DNA from: an uncultured Eubacterium sp.
GTDB lineage: Bacteria; Bacillota; Clostridia; Lachnospirales; Lachnospiraceae
Length of the DNA stretch: 56,023 bases
Direction of reading: 5' to 3'
Assembly: GCA_949959185.1 (NCBI GenBank)
Contig: CATLIX010000019.1
Coordinates: 1-56,023, forward strand
Part shown: positions 8,950 through 17,944 of the stretch, in pieces
How the letters are laid out: every line of letters begins with the position of its first letter
Position numbering within the stretch: position 1 is the first letter of the stretch
Translations under genes and position numbers: made by a program
Notes under the pieces: model-generated
The model's input: only the letters and a program-made list of their open reading frames with translations
What the model was told of the DNA's origin: nothing
Database searches by the model: none

Positions 8950-9351
8950 CTACCATACATAGGCCAGCACTTCGCCGCCTACTGCTAATTTTCTTGCTTC
9001 TTTATCTGTTACAACACCCTGATTGGTGGAAAGAATTGCGATTCCAAGTCCGCCGAGAACCTTCGGGATTTCATTTTTGCCGGCATATACGCGAAGTCCC
9101 GGTTTGGAAATTCTTTTCAGTCCGGTAATGATTTTTTCGTTTTTGTCTTTGCCGTATTTTAAGGTAATACGAATGGTTTTGAAGTTGCCATCTTCCACAA
9201 TATCATATTTTACAATATAGCCTTCGTCCACAAGAATGTTGGCAATTGCAACTTTCATCTTGGAAGCCGGAACATCAACTGTATCATGTTTCGCAGTATT
9301 TGCATTACGGATTCTTGTAAGCATATCTGCAATCGGATCATTTATAGTCAT
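8950..9351 (-). CDS. rpsH: 30S ribosomal protein S8
   Basis: S8 binds the central domain of 16S rRNA and in some bacteria represses the spc operon. The 133-residue protein starts [17 protein letters not shown] and ends with the conserved [22 protein letters not shown]. The order rpsN-rpsH-rplF is normal, but the spacer after it is abnormally long. Confidence 0.97.
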   Translation of the reverse strand: MTINDPIADMLTRIRNANTAKHDTVDVPASKMKVAIANILVDEGYIVKYDIVEDGNFKTIRITLKYGKDKNEKIITGLKRISKPGLRVYAGKNEIPKVLGGLGIAILSTNQGVVTDKEARKLAVGGEVLAYVW

Positions 9352-9370
9352 GATATATTTTCCTCCTTTA

Positions 9371-9556
9371 CTACCAGGACGCCTTTTTCACTCCTGGGAT
9401 CTGTCCTTTATATGCTAATTCACGGAAGCAGATTCTGCAGATTCCGTATTTTCTCAGATATGCATGTGGACGTCCACAAATTCTGCAGCGGCTGTATTCT
9501 CTGGTAGAGAATTTCTGTTTACGCTGCTGTTTGATTTTCATTGCTGTTTTTGCCAT
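9371..9556 (-). CDS. rpsN: 30S ribosomal protein S14, type Z (zinc-binding)
   Basis: This is the 61-residue short S14 with a zinc ribbon, seen as CRICG and CRICF separated by 12 residues. The start at MAKTAMKIK (9556) follows GGAGG; an upstream in-frame ATG is inside the intergenic gap. It lies between rplE and rpsH. The zinc form is typical of Clostridia. Confidence 0.97.
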   Translation of the reverse strand: MAKTAMKIKQQRKQKFSTREYSRCRICGRPHAYLRKYGICRICFRELAYKGQIPGVKKASW

Positions 9557-9569
9557 TGAAATTCCCTCC

Positions 9570-10115
9570 TTACTGTTTTGCAAATGGCATATTGAACTGT
9601 GTCAGTAATTCGCGGGCTTCCTCATCTGTTTTTGCTGTTGTTACAAACACAACGTCCATACCGCGGATTTTATCAATCTTATCGTATTCGATTTCCGGGA
9701 AAATCAGCTGCTCTCTGATGCCCAGCGCATAATTTCCTCTTCCGTCAAATGCATTTGGATTCACGCCGCGGAAGTCACGTACACGGGGCAGCGCCAGATT
9801 GATCAGACGGTCAACAAATTCATACATTTTGTCGCCCCGTAAGGTCACTTTACATCCGATAGGCATTCCCTCTCTGATTTTGAAGTTCGCGATGGAATTC
9901 TTTGCTTTGGTGACAACAGCCTTCTGACCGGTGATGATTTCCAGGTCTTTTACTGCCGCATCAAGGAGTTTTACGTTTTCTTTTGCTTCACCAACACCCA
10001 TGTTGATGACTACTTTTTCAATTTTCGGTACTTCCAGAACATTTTTATATCCGAATTTTTTCATCAGAGCGTCTACGATTTCGTTCTGATAAATTTCTTT
10101 TAATCTGCTACTCAA
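9570..10115 (-). CDS. rplE: 50S ribosomal protein L5
   Basis: L5 carries 5S rRNA into the large subunit and contacts P-site tRNA. The 181-residue protein has [19 protein letters not shown] near the N-terminus and the diagnostic [20 protein letters not shown]. The C-terminal [18 protein letters not shown] is also typical. Confidence 0.98.
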   Translation of the reverse strand: MSSRLKEIYQNEIVDALMKKFGYKNVLEVPKIEKVVINMGVGEAKENVKLLDAAVKDLEIITGQKAVVTKAKNSIANFKIREGMPIGCKVTLRGDKMYEFVDRLINLALPRVRDFRGVNPNAFDGRGNYALGIREQLIFPEIEYDKIDKIRGMDVVFVTTAKTDEEARELLTQFNMPFAKQ

Positions 10116-10138
10116 CTGAATGGACCTCCTCTCCTGAA

Positions 10139-10450
10139 TTAATCAATCACTTCGCCGGTGGATTTGGCAAAACGTACTTTTTTGTCCCCGTCCATTTTAA
10201 AGCCCACACGGGTGGGTTTTCCTTTGTGAACGTACATTACGTTGGAAATATCAAGGGGTCCTTCCTGATGAACGATACCGCCCTGCTGATTTGCCATACT
10301 TGGTTTGGTGTGTTTGGTAATCATGTTGATGCCTTCCACCAGTACCGTATGGTTCTTTCGGTTGATTGAAATTACCTTGCCTTCTTTGTCTTTATCTTTT
10401 CCGGCGATTACCTTCACAAGGTCGCCTTTTTTAATCTTTAATGTTGCCAT
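10139..10450 (-). CDS. rplX: 50S ribosomal protein L24
   Basis: L24 is an assembly initiator of the large subunit. The 103-residue product contains the KOW motif [20 protein letters not shown] at the N-terminus and the [16 protein letters not shown] block. It lies 13 nt downstream of rplN. Confidence 0.98.
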   Translation of the reverse strand: MATLKIKKGDLVKVIAGKDKDKEGKVISINRKNHTVLVEGINMITKHTKPSMANQQGGIVHQEGPLDISNVMYVHKGKPTRVGFKMDGDKKVRFAKSTGEVID

Positions 10451-10463
10451 AGACCCACACCTC

Positions 10464-10832
10464 CTATAATACTTCCGGAGCTAAGGAAACAATTTTCATA
10501 AACTGTTTTTCACGAAGCTCTCTGGCAACTGGTCCAAAGATACGGGTTCCTCTTGGGGTCTTGTCATCTTTGATGATAACAGCCGCATTTTCGTCAAATT
10601 TGATATAAGAACCGTCTTTACGACGAGCACCTTTTTTCGTCCGAACTACTACAGCTTTTACCACATCGCCTTTTTTAACAACGCCGCCTGGTGTTGCATC
10701 TTTAACCGTAGCAGTGATGATATCTCCGATATTTGCATATCTTCTTGTAGAACCGCCCATAACACGGATGCAGAGGATTTCTTTTGCTCCTGTATTATCG
10801 GCTACTTTCAGTCTGCTTTCCTGTTGAATCAT
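10464..10832 (-). CDS. rplN: 50S ribosomal protein L14
   Basis: L14 forms an intersubunit bridge. The 122-residue protein begins [19 protein letters not shown] and has the conserved [18 protein letters not shown] and [15 protein letters not shown] segments. First gene of the classical spc part of this continuous operon. Confidence 0.98.
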   Translation of the reverse strand: MIQQESRLKVADNTGAKEILCIRVMGGSTRRYANIGDIITATVKDATPGGVVKKGDVVKAVVVRTKKGARRKDGSYIKFDENAAVIIKDDKTPRGTRIFGPVARELREKQFMKIVSLAPEVL

Positions 10833-10846
10833 GCCGGTAGCCTCCT

Positions 10847-11104
10847 TTATTTCGCTCTTTCAATGATTTCCACAAGTCTCCATCTCTTGTCTTTGGATAA
10901 AGGCCTTGTTTCCATTACTTTCACAGTATCTCCGATTTTGCATTCGTTGTTTTCGTCATGAGCTTTTAATTTATAAGTCTTTTTTACGATTTTGTTGTAA
11001 AGAGGGTGTCTTACATTGTCTCTTACAGCAACTACGATGGTTTTATTCATCTTGTCGCTTACAACAACACCGGTACGTGTTTTTCTAAGATTTCTTTCTT
11101 CCAC
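10847..11104 (-). CDS. rpsQ: 30S ribosomal protein S17
   Basis: S17 is a primary 16S rRNA-binding protein. The 85-residue product has the OB-fold sequence [20 protein letters not shown] and the [22 protein letters not shown] pattern (given here in short form: [18 protein letters not shown]). It lies 16 nt downstream of rpmC. Confidence 0.98.
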   Translation of the reverse strand: MEERNLRKTRTGVVVSDKMNKTIVVAVRDNVRHPLYNKIVKKTYKLKAHDENNECKIGDTVKVMETRPLSKDKRWRLVEIIERAK

Positions 11105-11120
11105 GATATGGGTTCTCCTT

Positions 11121-11327
11121 TCACGCTTCTTTTGCCTTCTCTGTGATTATCGTCTGAATCCTGGCAATATTTTTACGAACCTCTTTGATCCTTCCCGTAT
11201 TATCTAACTGATTCGTTGCATTCTGGAATCTTAAATTAAAAAGTTCTTTCTTTGCAGCTACCAGCTGCTCCTGCAGGGTCTCTACGGACGCTTCTCTCAA
11301 TTCATTTACATAATTACTGGTTTTCAT
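11121..11327 (-). CDS. rpmC: 50S ribosomal protein L29
   Basis: L29 is a two-helix protein at the peptide exit tunnel. The preferred start is the ATG at 11327 ([14 protein letters not shown]), with GGTGA upstream; a GTG three codons earlier is possible. The 68-residue product has the expected [19 protein letters not shown] block. It overlaps the rplP 3' end by 14 nt. Confidence 0.96.
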   Translation of the reverse strand: MKTSNYVNELREASVETLQEQLVAAKKELFNLRFQNATNQLDNTGRIKEVRKNIARIQTIITEKAKEA

Positions 11328-11754
11328 TTGACTCACCGCCTTCTAAGTCTGCTCGTGAAACTACTTTACATTTACAGGGCAATTTATGTGTGGCAAGACG
11401 CAGTGCTTCACGCGCTGTTTCTTCCGGCACACCGGAGATTTCAAATAAAACACGTCCTGGCTTCACAACTGCTACCCAATATTCCAATGTTCCTTTTCCG
11501 GAACCCATACGGGTTTCTGCCGGTTTTGCGGTTACCGGTTTGTCCGGGAAAATTTTAATCCAGACTTTACCGCCACGCTTGATATAACGTGTCATTGCGA
11601 TACGGGCTGCTTCTATCTGATTAGATTTAATCCAGCAGGGCTCTAAAGATACGATACCGTATTCTCCGTTTGTAATTTTATTACCTCTTAACGCCTTGCC
11701 TGCCATGGAACCACGGAACTGTTTACGGCGTTTTACTCTTTTTGGCATTAACAT
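11314..11754 (-). CDS. rplP: 50S ribosomal protein L16
   Basis: L16 helps form the tRNA A site of the large subunit. The 146-residue protein begins [19 protein letters not shown] and has the [20 protein letters not shown] and [20 protein letters not shown] blocks. The ATG overlaps the rpsC stop by one base, indicating coupling. Confidence 0.98.
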   Translation of the reverse strand: MLMPKRVKRRKQFRGSMAGKALRGNKITNGEYGIVSLEPCWIKSNQIEAARIAMTRYIKRGGKVWIKIFPDKPVTAKPAETRMGSGKGTLEYWVAVVKPGRVLFEISGVPEETAREALRLATHKLPCKCKVVSRADLEGGESNENQ

Positions 11755-12410
11755 TATTTATCGCTCCCTTCCTTTGTGTCTTTTGTTGGAAGGATCTCGC
11801 CTTTGTAAATCCATACCTTTACTCCGACTTTTCCGTAAGTGGTATCTGCTTCGGCGAATCCATAGTCGATGTCTGCTCTTAATGTCTGAAGGGGAATGGT
11901 TCCCTCACTGTAAAATTCAGTACGTGCCATGTCGGCGCCGCCCAGACGTCCGGATACGGAACTCTTGATTCCCAGTGCTCCGGCTTTCATACTTCTGCCC
12001 ATGCAGGATTTCATGGCTCTTCGGAAAGAAACACGGTTCTCTAACTGAAGGGCAATGTTTTCTGCTACTAACTGAGCGTCTTTGTCCGGCCGTTTTACTT
12101 CTTTGATGTCTACTACCAGTTTTTTATCTGTAAATTTCTGAAGTTCTGCCTTTACTTTTTCAATTTCAGCTCCGCCTTTTCCGATTACCACACCTGGTTT
12201 TGCGGTATAAAGGATTACCTTTACCCGGTCGGAAGCTCTCTCTATCTCAATTTTGGAAACTCCTGATGCATATAATTTCTTTTTCAGAAATGTTCTGATA
12301 TTGTAGTCTTCTACCAGAAAATCCGCAAAATCACCTTCTGCATACCATTTAGAGTCCCAGTCTTTGATAATTCCAACTCTTAAACCATGAGGATTTACTT
12401 TCTGTCCCAT
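11754..12410 (-). CDS. rpsC: 30S ribosomal protein S3
   Basis: S3 lines the mRNA entry channel. The start at [13 protein letters not shown] (12410) gives 218 residues; an in-frame ATG ten codons earlier lies within the rplV coding end. The KH domain is visible ([19 protein letters not shown]), as is the C-terminal domain (GLADMART-like [20 protein letters not shown]). Confidence 0.97.
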   Translation of the reverse strand: MGQKVNPHGLRVGIIKDWDSKWYAEGDFADFLVEDYNIRTFLKKKLYASGVSKIEIERASDRVKVILYTAKPGVVIGKGGAEIEKVKAELQKFTDKKLVVDIKEVKRPDKDAQLVAENIALQLENRVSFRRAMKSCMGRSMKAGALGIKSSVSGRLGGADMARTEFYSEGTIPLQTLRADIDYGFAEADTTYGKVGVKVWIYKGEILPTKDTKEGSDK

Positions 12411-12420
12411 GTTCGCCCTC

Positions 12421-12807
12421 CTATCTTTCATCAAGCACAATTGTAATGTGGCTCATTCTCTTTTCGATTCTGTAAGCTCTTCCCTGTGCTCTCGGTCTGA
12501 CTCTCTTCATTGTTGGTCCTTTGTTTGCATAGCATTCTGCAATGTAAAGATTCTCTGTGTTCATGCCGTTGTTATTTTCCGCATTGGCAATTGCAGATTT
12601 CAGCAGTTTCTCTATTACGCCGGATGCGTATCTTGGATTATACGCCAGAATTGCCAGTGCAGTCCGTACGTCTTTTCCGCGGATTGCGTCAAGTACGAAG
12701 CAGGCTTTCTGAACAGATACCCTTGCATAAGATAACTTTGCTGACGGTCTGGTATCTTTCTGCGCGTTTCTTTCTCTCTTAATTTGACTTCTGTGTCCTT
12801 TCGCCAT
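12421..12807 (-). CDS. rplV: 50S ribosomal protein L22
   Basis: L22 contacts all domains of 23S rRNA and lines the exit tunnel. The 128-residue product has [20 protein letters not shown] and the tunnel hairpin region [18 protein letters not shown]. It is placed between rpsS and rpsC. Confidence 0.98.
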   Translation of the reverse strand: MAKGHRSQIKRERNAQKDTRPSAKLSYARVSVQKACFVLDAIRGKDVRTALAILAYNPRYASGVIEKLLKSAIANAENNNGMNTENLYIAECYANKGPTMKRVRPRAQGRAYRIEKRMSHITIVLDER

Positions 12808-12837
12808 GGGTTTGGAACCTCCTTCCTGAATCCTTAA

Positions 12838-13119
12838 TTAACGGACTTTCGATTTCTTCTCGTCTTTTCCGTGTCCACGGTAAGTTCTTGTTGCCACGAA
12901 CTCGCCCAGTTTATGTCCAACCATGTCTTCCGTTACATATACAGGCACATGCTTTCTTCCGTCATGTACTGCAAATGTATGGCCTACGAACTGTGGAAAA
13001 ATCGTAGAACGGCGGGACCATGTCTTGATCACGCTTTTTTCGCCTGCTGCGTTCATGGCATCTACTTTTTTCAATAAACTTGCATCAGCAAATGGTCCTT
13101 TTTTCAGTGAACGACCCAT
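12838..13119 (-). CDS. rpsS: 30S ribosomal protein S19
   Basis: S19 lies in the head of the small subunit. The 93-residue protein begins [20 protein letters not shown] and contains [20 protein letters not shown] and [14 protein letters not shown]. These are standard features of the family. Confidence 0.98.
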   Translation of the reverse strand: MGRSLKKGPFADASLLKKVDAMNAAGEKSVIKTWSRRSTIFPQFVGHTFAVHDGRKHVPVYVTEDMVGHKLGEFVATRTYRGHGKDEKKSKVR

Positions 13120-13191
13120 AAATTCAACCTCCTGAATATTAATCCCGCTCTGCCGGGTATTCCCTTATTTTAAGCATTTCAGTTATTCTGA

Positions 13192-14037
13192 TTATTTTAA
13201 TGCTCTTCCGTCTCTTCTTCTTATAATGAGCTTATTGCTTGCCTTGTTTTTCTTTCTGGTCTTAAGACCCAGTGCAGGTTTGCCCCAGGGAGTAGACGGG
13301 CCCGGACGTCCGATTCCGGTCTTGCCTTCTCCACCTCCATGCGGATGGTCGTTGGGGTTCATAACAGAACCGCGTACGGTGGGTCGGATACCCATGTGAC
13401 GCTTCCGTCCTGCTTTACCGATTTTTACAAGGTTGTGGTCTGTGTTTCCTACCACGCCGATAGTTGCTCTGCAGTTGATGGGCACCATTCTCATTTCGCC
13501 GGAAGGCAGTCTTAAAGTTGCATATTTGCCTTCTTTTGCCATAAGCTGAGCGCTGTTTCCTGCGGAACGTACAAGCTGTCCGCCTTTACCGGGGTGCAGT
13601 TCAATGTTGTGTACCTGCGTACCAACGGGAATGTTTTCCAGAGGCAGGCAGTTACCCACTCTTACCTCGGCTTCCGGCCCGTTCATGAGCTTCATGCCGT
13701 CGGTCAGGCCTTCCGGAGCGATAATGTATGCTTTTTCACCGTCTGCATAGCAGATCAGAGCAATGTTTGCCGTCCGGTTTGGGTCGTATTCAATTCCGAT
13801 TACAGTTGCCGGAATTCCGTCTTTTTTATTTCTCTTAAAATCAATGATTCTGTATTTTCTTCTGGAGCCGCCGCCGCGATGTCTTACCGTAATTTTACCC
13901 TGATTGTTACGACCAGAACGCTTCTGTAAAGAAACCAGCAGGGATTTCTCCGGGGTTTTCTTAGTGATTTCAGCGAAATCAGAACTGGTCATATTCCTTC
14001 TGGAAGGTGTATATGGGTTATAGGTCTTAATTCCCAT
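13192..14037 (-). CDS. rplB: 50S ribosomal protein L2
   Basis: L2 is needed for subunit association and peptidyl transfer. The 281-residue protein carries [20 protein letters not shown] in the RNA-binding domain and the C-terminal [19 protein letters not shown] with the conserved histidine. It is followed by rpsS after 72 nt. Confidence 0.98.
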   Translation of the reverse strand: MGIKTYNPYTPSRRNMTSSDFAEITKKTPEKSLLVSLQKRSGRNNQGKITVRHRGGGSRRKYRIIDFKRNKKDGIPATVIGIEYDPNRTANIALICYADGEKAYIIAPEGLTDGMKLMNGPEAEVRVGNCLPLENIPVGTQVHNIELHPGKGGQLVRSAGNSAQLMAKEGKYATLRLPSGEMRMVPINCRATIGVVGNTDHNLVKIGKAGRKRHMGIRPTVRGSVMNPNDHPHGGGEGKTGIGRPGPSTPWGKPALGLKTRKKNKASNKLIIRRRDGRALK

Positions 14038-14076
14038 GATTTTTCTCCTTTCATCTTTTCACTTCATGTTCCATGA

Positions 14077-14376
14077 TTACAGGCCTGCAAAAATCTCAAT
14101 CTCCTTGCTGTCTTCTGTCAGCTGAACGATTGCTTTCTTGGTTTTGGCAGTTTTACCTGCTACCATGCCTCTCCGTTTCTTTTTGCCGCCCACGTTCAGA
14201 GTGTTTACTTTCTTCACTTTCGTACCCTCGAACATCTTTTCCACAGCTTCTTTTATCATGGATTTATTTGCTTCCGGATGTACCAGAAACGTATATTTCT
14301 TCTCGCCCATGGCGTTCATGCTTTTCTCTGTGATCACCGGCCTGAGGATTACGTCATAATATTTTATATTTGCCAT
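14077..14376 (-). CDS. rplW: 50S ribosomal protein L23
   Basis: L23 sits at the tunnel exit and docks trigger factor and SRP. The 99-residue product has [20 protein letters not shown] and the [20 protein letters not shown] loop. It starts on the base that ends rplD, so the pair is tightly coupled. Confidence 0.98.
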   Translation of the reverse strand: MANIKYYDVILRPVITEKSMNAMGEKKYTFLVHPEANKSMIKEAVEKMFEGTKVKKVNTLNVGGKKKRRGMVAGKTAKTKKAIVQLTEDSKEIEIFAGL

Positions 14377-14996
14377 TATGCATACACCTCCTCGATGGTT
14401 GCTACCGCATCTCTGGTTACTACTACGGTGTCATATTTCAAAATATCATATACATTGATGGTATTGGTCAGTGCAGTTTTTACAGCCGGAAGATTTCTTG
14501 CTGACATAACCACGTTCTGGTCATTGTCATTCAAAATCACAAGGGCTTTGTTCACTTTCAGGTTGGTCAGAATCTCTTTAAACTTTCTGGTTTTAATCTC
14601 ATCCAGTTTCAGTTCGTCTACCACAATAAATTTGTTGTTATTTACTCTGGAAGTCAGTGCGGATTTCAGAGCCGCTCTCTTTTCCTTTTTATTTAATTTG
14701 AAAGAATAATCTCTTGGAACCGGAGCGAATACCACGCCGCCGCCTTTCCACTGAGGAGCACGGATGGAACCCTGTCTTGCATGTCCTGTTCCTTTCTGTC
14801 TCCATGGTTTTCTTCCGCCGCCGCGGACTTCGGAACGTGTCTTTGCTTTCTGCGTTCCCTGACGTTTGTTTGCGAGCTGCTGTACTACTGCCATGTGTAC
14901 CAGATGCTCGTTGACTTCCACGCCAAACACCGCATCACTCAGCTCAAGGCTTCCAACTTCATTGCCTTCCATATTATAAATAGCTACGTTAGCCAT
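14376..14996 (-). CDS. rplD: 50S ribosomal protein L4
   Basis: L4 lines the exit tunnel and in Escherichia coli also represses the S10 operon. The 206-residue protein has the tunnel loop [20 protein letters not shown] and the following [19 protein letters not shown]. Whether autogenous control occurs here is unknown. Confidence 0.98.
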   Translation of the reverse strand: MANVAIYNMEGNEVGSLELSDAVFGVEVNEHLVHMAVVQQLANKRQGTQKAKTRSEVRGGGRKPWRQKGTGHARQGSIRAPQWKGGGVVFAPVPRDYSFKLNKKEKRAALKSALTSRVNNNKFIVVDELKLDEIKTRKFKEILTNLKVNKALVILNDNDQNVVMSARNLPAVKTALTNTINVYDILKYDTVVVTRDAVATIEEVYA

Positions 14997-15019
14997 TGTT
15001 AAGTCCTCCTTTCATGGTA

Positions 15020-15706
15020 CTATTTTTTTGCTGCTTTTACAGTCTCTTTGATTGTTACTAAAGATTTCTTCGGGCCCGGAACAGCACCTTTCACCAGAAG
15101 CAGATTGTTCTCAGTGTCTACTCTGACAACTTCCAGATTCTGAACGGTTACTTTTACAGCACCCATATGACCTGGCATTCCTTTGCCCTTAAATACCTTG
15201 CTCGGACTGGAACATGCACCGTTGGAACCCTGATGACGGTGGAATTTGGAACCGTGAGCCATAGGTCCTCTGTGCTGGCCATGTCGTTTAATAGCACCCT
15301 GGAATCCTTTTCCTTTGGAGATTGCAGTTGCGTCAATCTTGTCGCCTTCTGCAAAAATATCAGCTTTGATTTCATCTGCCAGATTATAGTCAGCAGCGTT
15401 CTCAAATTTAAATTCTCTTACAAATCTCTTGCCGGACACGCCTGCTTTTTCAAAATGGCCTCTTTCTGCCTTTGTTACACCGTGTCTGTTTCTGATTTCT
15501 TTCTTTCCATTGGCATCTCTGTTGACGATTCTGTCTTTCTTGTCAACAAAACCAACCTGTACTGCGCTGTATCCGTCGTTTTCCACAGTTTTCACCTGTG
15601 TTACCACACACGGGCCAGCCTGTAATACGGTAACCGGTACCAGAGCACCGTCCGTATTGAAGATTTGAGTCATTCCGACTTTGGTAGCTAAGATTGCTTT
15701 CTTCAT
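15020..15706 (-). CDS. rplC: 50S ribosomal protein L3
   Basis: L3 starts large-subunit assembly and reaches toward the peptidyl transferase centre. The 228-residue protein begins [20 protein letters not shown]. It has the diagnostic [19 protein letters not shown] and [18 protein letters not shown] stretches. The 107-nt gap before it (15707-15813) contains an AACAGTC/GACTGTT inverted repeat but no gene. Confidence 0.98.
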   Translation of the reverse strand: MKKAILATKVGMTQIFNTDGALVPVTVLQAGPCVVTQVKTVENDGYSAVQVGFVDKKDRIVNRDANGKKEIRNRHGVTKAERGHFEKAGVSGKRFVREFKFENAADYNLADEIKADIFAEGDKIDATAISKGKGFQGAIKRHGQHRGPMAHGSKFHRHQGSNGACSSPSKVFKGKGMPGHMGAVKVTVQNLEVVRVDTENNLLLVKGAVPGPKKSLVTIKETVKAAKK

Positions 15707-15813
15707 TTCTTTACCTCCTGTTTACTCTACAGCGGAACGTTTCATACCCATGGGGCAGCGGAACCGTTCATCCTAGAACAGTCGACACTTTATATCAACC
15801 CTTCAGGACTGTT

Positions 15814-16131
15814 TTACTTATTCTTCATTTTAATATCAATGTACACACCTGCCGGCATCTCCAGTCTGGACAATGCGTCCACTGTCTTCTGGGTGGGTGT
15901 GATGATATCAATAAGTCTTTTATGAGTTCTCTGCTCAAACTGTTCTCTGGAATCTTTGTATTTATGAACCGCTCTTAAGATGGTTACTACTTCCCGTTTG
16001 GTGGGAAGGGGCACCGGGCCGCTCACCTGTGATCCGTTTTTCTTTACAGTTTCGATGATTTTCTTCGCAGATGCATCCACTAACTGATGGTCATATGCTT
16101 TCAGTGTGATTCTCATTACCTGACTTGCCAT
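15814..16131 (-). CDS. rpsJ: 30S ribosomal protein S10
   Basis: S10 is a small-subunit head protein that also acts in transcription antitermination as NusE. The start at [16 protein letters not shown] (16131) gives 105 residues and is preceded by AGGAGG. An in-frame ATG 25 codons earlier lies in the leader and lacks conserved sequence. [18 protein letters not shown] and [13 protein letters not shown] are typical. It is the first gene of the operon. Confidence 0.97.
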   Translation of the reverse strand: MASQVMRITLKAYDHQLVDASAKKIIETVKKNGSQVSGPVPLPTKREVVTILRAVHKYKDSREQFEQRTHKRLIDIITPTQKTVDALSRLEMPAGVYIDIKMKNK

Positions 16132-16351
16132 AAAAAAAGTCGCCTCCTTTTCGCACTTTACCTCAGTACGACAAGCGGTGACTGTACACTTCTCCGTGTG
16201 TGTCATAACTTTTACACGGCTTCTGCAATTCTGCAGATTCTATATTGTGATACAGTGACTTGTCGCCAGTTTCCTAACTTGACATTCGCTCCACGGAAAA
16301 CCTGCCTTTTGAGGCAGCAACCTCGCGCTTCATCGCTATCATGCCACAGCA
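16132..16351 (-). promoter_or_regulatory. Leader of the S10 operon mRNA
   Basis: About 220 nt lie between the predicted transcription start and rpsJ. The leader can form CTGCCT/AGGCAG and CTGCA/TGCAG hairpins. It can also make a long-range pairing between CGACAAG (near 16260) and CTTGTCG (near 16172), close to the ribosome binding site. There is no obvious coding content. A long leader is what autogenous control by a ribosomal protein needs, but no known ligand motif was recognised. Confidence 0.5.
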
Positions 16352-16357
16352 CATACT

Positions 16358-16386
16358 ATTATAAAACAAAATATTTCAGAATGCAA
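16358..16386 (-). promoter_or_regulatory. Promoter of the S10/spc operon
   Basis: On the minus strand a TTGCAT -35 box (16381-16386) and a consensus TATAAT -10 box (16358-16363) are 17 bp apart, with an AT-rich spacer. This is the only strong promoter seen for the 26-gene operon. Confidence 0.8.
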
Positions 16387-16426
16387 GTGTTTTTTTCCTG
16401 TCTTTTATCATAATGTGTAACGGTTC

Positions 16427-16619
16427 GTAACAGGACAGACAGGTCTGCGCACTTGCTGCGCTGACCGTGAGAATATGATTCAGGAGAGCAAAAATCCTAT
16501 TGCGAAGCAATTTTAAATGGATTTTTGCATGTAACAGGGCAGCTTGTCTGAACTGTTACAACTATTACACATTCTCACGGACTTTGCAGCAAGTGCAAAG
16601 TCCTGGGCTGAACTCTTAC
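16427..16619. repeat. Multi-hairpin intergenic repeat between the S10 promoter and the cyclase-like gene
   Basis: The 193-bp stretch holds a nested set of inverted repeats. An outer pair is CCGTGAGAAT (16465-16474) and ATTCTCACGG (16571-16580). Inner stems are GCAAAAATCC/GGATTTTTGC (16488-16528) and GTAACAG/CTGTTAC (16531-16559). Two tight hairpins share a GCAAG loop (seen as CTTGC in one orientation): 16442-16465 with one mismatch, and 16579-16603 with 10 perfect pairs. The ends (GTAACAGG; GGGCTGAACTCTTAC) resemble those of the elements at 1-77 and 50876-51019. It starts 3 bp past the stop of the cyclase-like gene and could terminate or stabilise that transcript. Confidence 0.65.
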
Positions 16620-16621
16620 TA

Positions 16622-17944
16622 TTAAATGTACCCCTCAGCTACTACCAGGTCCACTGTCTCATCCTCAGACAGTACACAGGCAAAACACCAGCCTTTTCTT
16701 TTATACTTTTTATGAACCCAGTTCACATAATTAGCCAGAGAATTATACCTGGCTCCCCTGTCCGGTCTTCCGGGAATTACCGCCTCTCCGTCCAGAATGG
16801 CCCCTGCCAGATGGCATCTGCCTTTTGCATCTGCTACAATTGCTCCGTCAACTGCAGAAATTCCCATTATTTTATCTCTGTTCTTTTTCTGTAACATGGG
16901 GAATGGTTCCATCTGATATGCCCGCTTATTCTTTACCAGACGCTCGCTCTCTTTTTTCAGCATATTCCAGCTCATAAACACAATGGAGGTTCCATGTTTC
17001 TGTTCTTTCAGCATGTCCACAATTTTCTTTACGATATCTTCTTTTATGTTCCACTCCGGACGCCTGTTTATCAGAGAATCCAATTCCTTCTGCCACCTCT
17101 CATCTTTTTCTCCCCCTTCCAGCGCTGGAATTCTGTATTTTCCCTCGCGGTACTCAAATAATACCTGATTATCTTCCAGTACTTCCCAGCTTAAATGCCC
17201 TTTAAAAGCAACAGAAATTGCCGGCAATTCTGAAGATTTCTTTGAAAGAATTCCTGTAACGTTGTACGTTTCTTCTTCTTTTGACAGAAGCAGCCCTCCG
17301 CTGCTTCCGGACATCTCCATCATTTTCCGAATCGCCCGTGTATTTTCCGGCAAAAGTTTCCATTCTCCAGATTCTCCGGATTCTTTCTCTTTGACAAATA
17401 CGAGTTCTCCCCGCTGTTCCGGACACCCAAAATACATTCTGGTTTCCACCATTCTCTGCTCGTATTTCTGAGCAGATATCTGTATCAGCAGTTCCGGCGC
17501 CGGAAGCTCCTTCTCTCTTATCATCTTTTTTACAAACCGGTCAACCAGCCATTCCCGCTCCAGCATTTCTCCCATAAGCGCTTTCAACAGTCTGCTTTCA
17601 CCGGACTCCCCGGAATCTGCCAGATGTTCTTCCAATACTTCCAGATGCAGCAGATTTGTAAAGCGTTTTTCCAGTTCTTCCAGTATCATTTCCAGAAAAT
17701 ACTGCAGCGTCCTGTCCGGACTTTCCCCGCGAAACAGCCATCCTGCCTTCGTTTTCTTTTCCTCTGCTGTCAGGCGCGCGTCATCCCATTCTGTTCTCCT
17801 GCCGCTGCAAATAACAGCTTCTTTTGGACTCATACCCAGATAAAATTCCAACTCTGCATTGGATGGAAATTTTTTAAATTCCTGCCTGAGCCGTTTCATA
17901 AAAAATCCGCAAAATACTTCTCCTGTATTCCCTTCCTCATGCAT
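16622..17944 (-). CDS. DisA_N (diadenylate cyclase-like) signalling protein with an N-terminal sensor-like region
   Basis: The last 140 residues of this 440-residue protein match the DisA_N/DAC fold that condenses two ATP into cyclic di-AMP. It has KKIVDMLKEQKHGTSIVFM, then AVDGAIV (Asp366-Gly-Ala), an AGAILDG strand, RGARYNS (396-402) where canonical enzymes have the RHR motif, and a final strand near VLSEDETVDLV. The segment around 203-275, with FKGHLSWEVLEDNQVLFEY, resembles the domain seen before DisA_N in some stand-alone DAC proteins; residues 1-200 are unrecognised, rich in charged helices. No transmembrane segment is seen, so it should be cytosolic. It overlaps the upstream metallopeptidase-like gene by 8 nt (ATGCATGA), implying coupled translation. 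The RHR to RYN change means the product, or activity, may differ from c-di-AMP synthesis. Confidence 0.75.
   Translation of the reverse strand: MHEEGNTGEVFCGFFMKRLRQEFKKFPSNAELEFYLGMSPKEAVICSGRRTEWDDARLTAEEKKTKAGWLFRGESPDRTLQYFLEMILEELEKRFTNLLHLEVLEEHLADSGESGESRLLKALMGEMLEREWLVDRFVKKMIREKELPAPELLIQISAQKYEQRMVETRMYFGCPEQRGELVFVKEKESGESGEWKLLPENTRAIRKMMEMSGSSGGLLLSKEEETYNVTGILSKKSSELPAISVAFKGHLSWEVLEDNQVLFEYREGKYRIPALEGGEKDERWQKELDSLINRRPEWNIKEDIVKKIVDMLKEQKHGTSIVFMSWNMLKKESERLVKNKRAYQMEPFPMLQKKNRDKIMGISAVDGAIVADAKGRCHLAGAILDGEAVIPGRPDRGARYNSLANYVNWVHKKYKRKGWCFACVLSEDETVDLVVAEGYI

Noticed and set aside
16544-16894. Plus-strand frame starting inside the hairpin repeat
   Set aside because: It runs antisense into the DisA_N domain, and its start lies in repeat sequence without a ribosome binding site.
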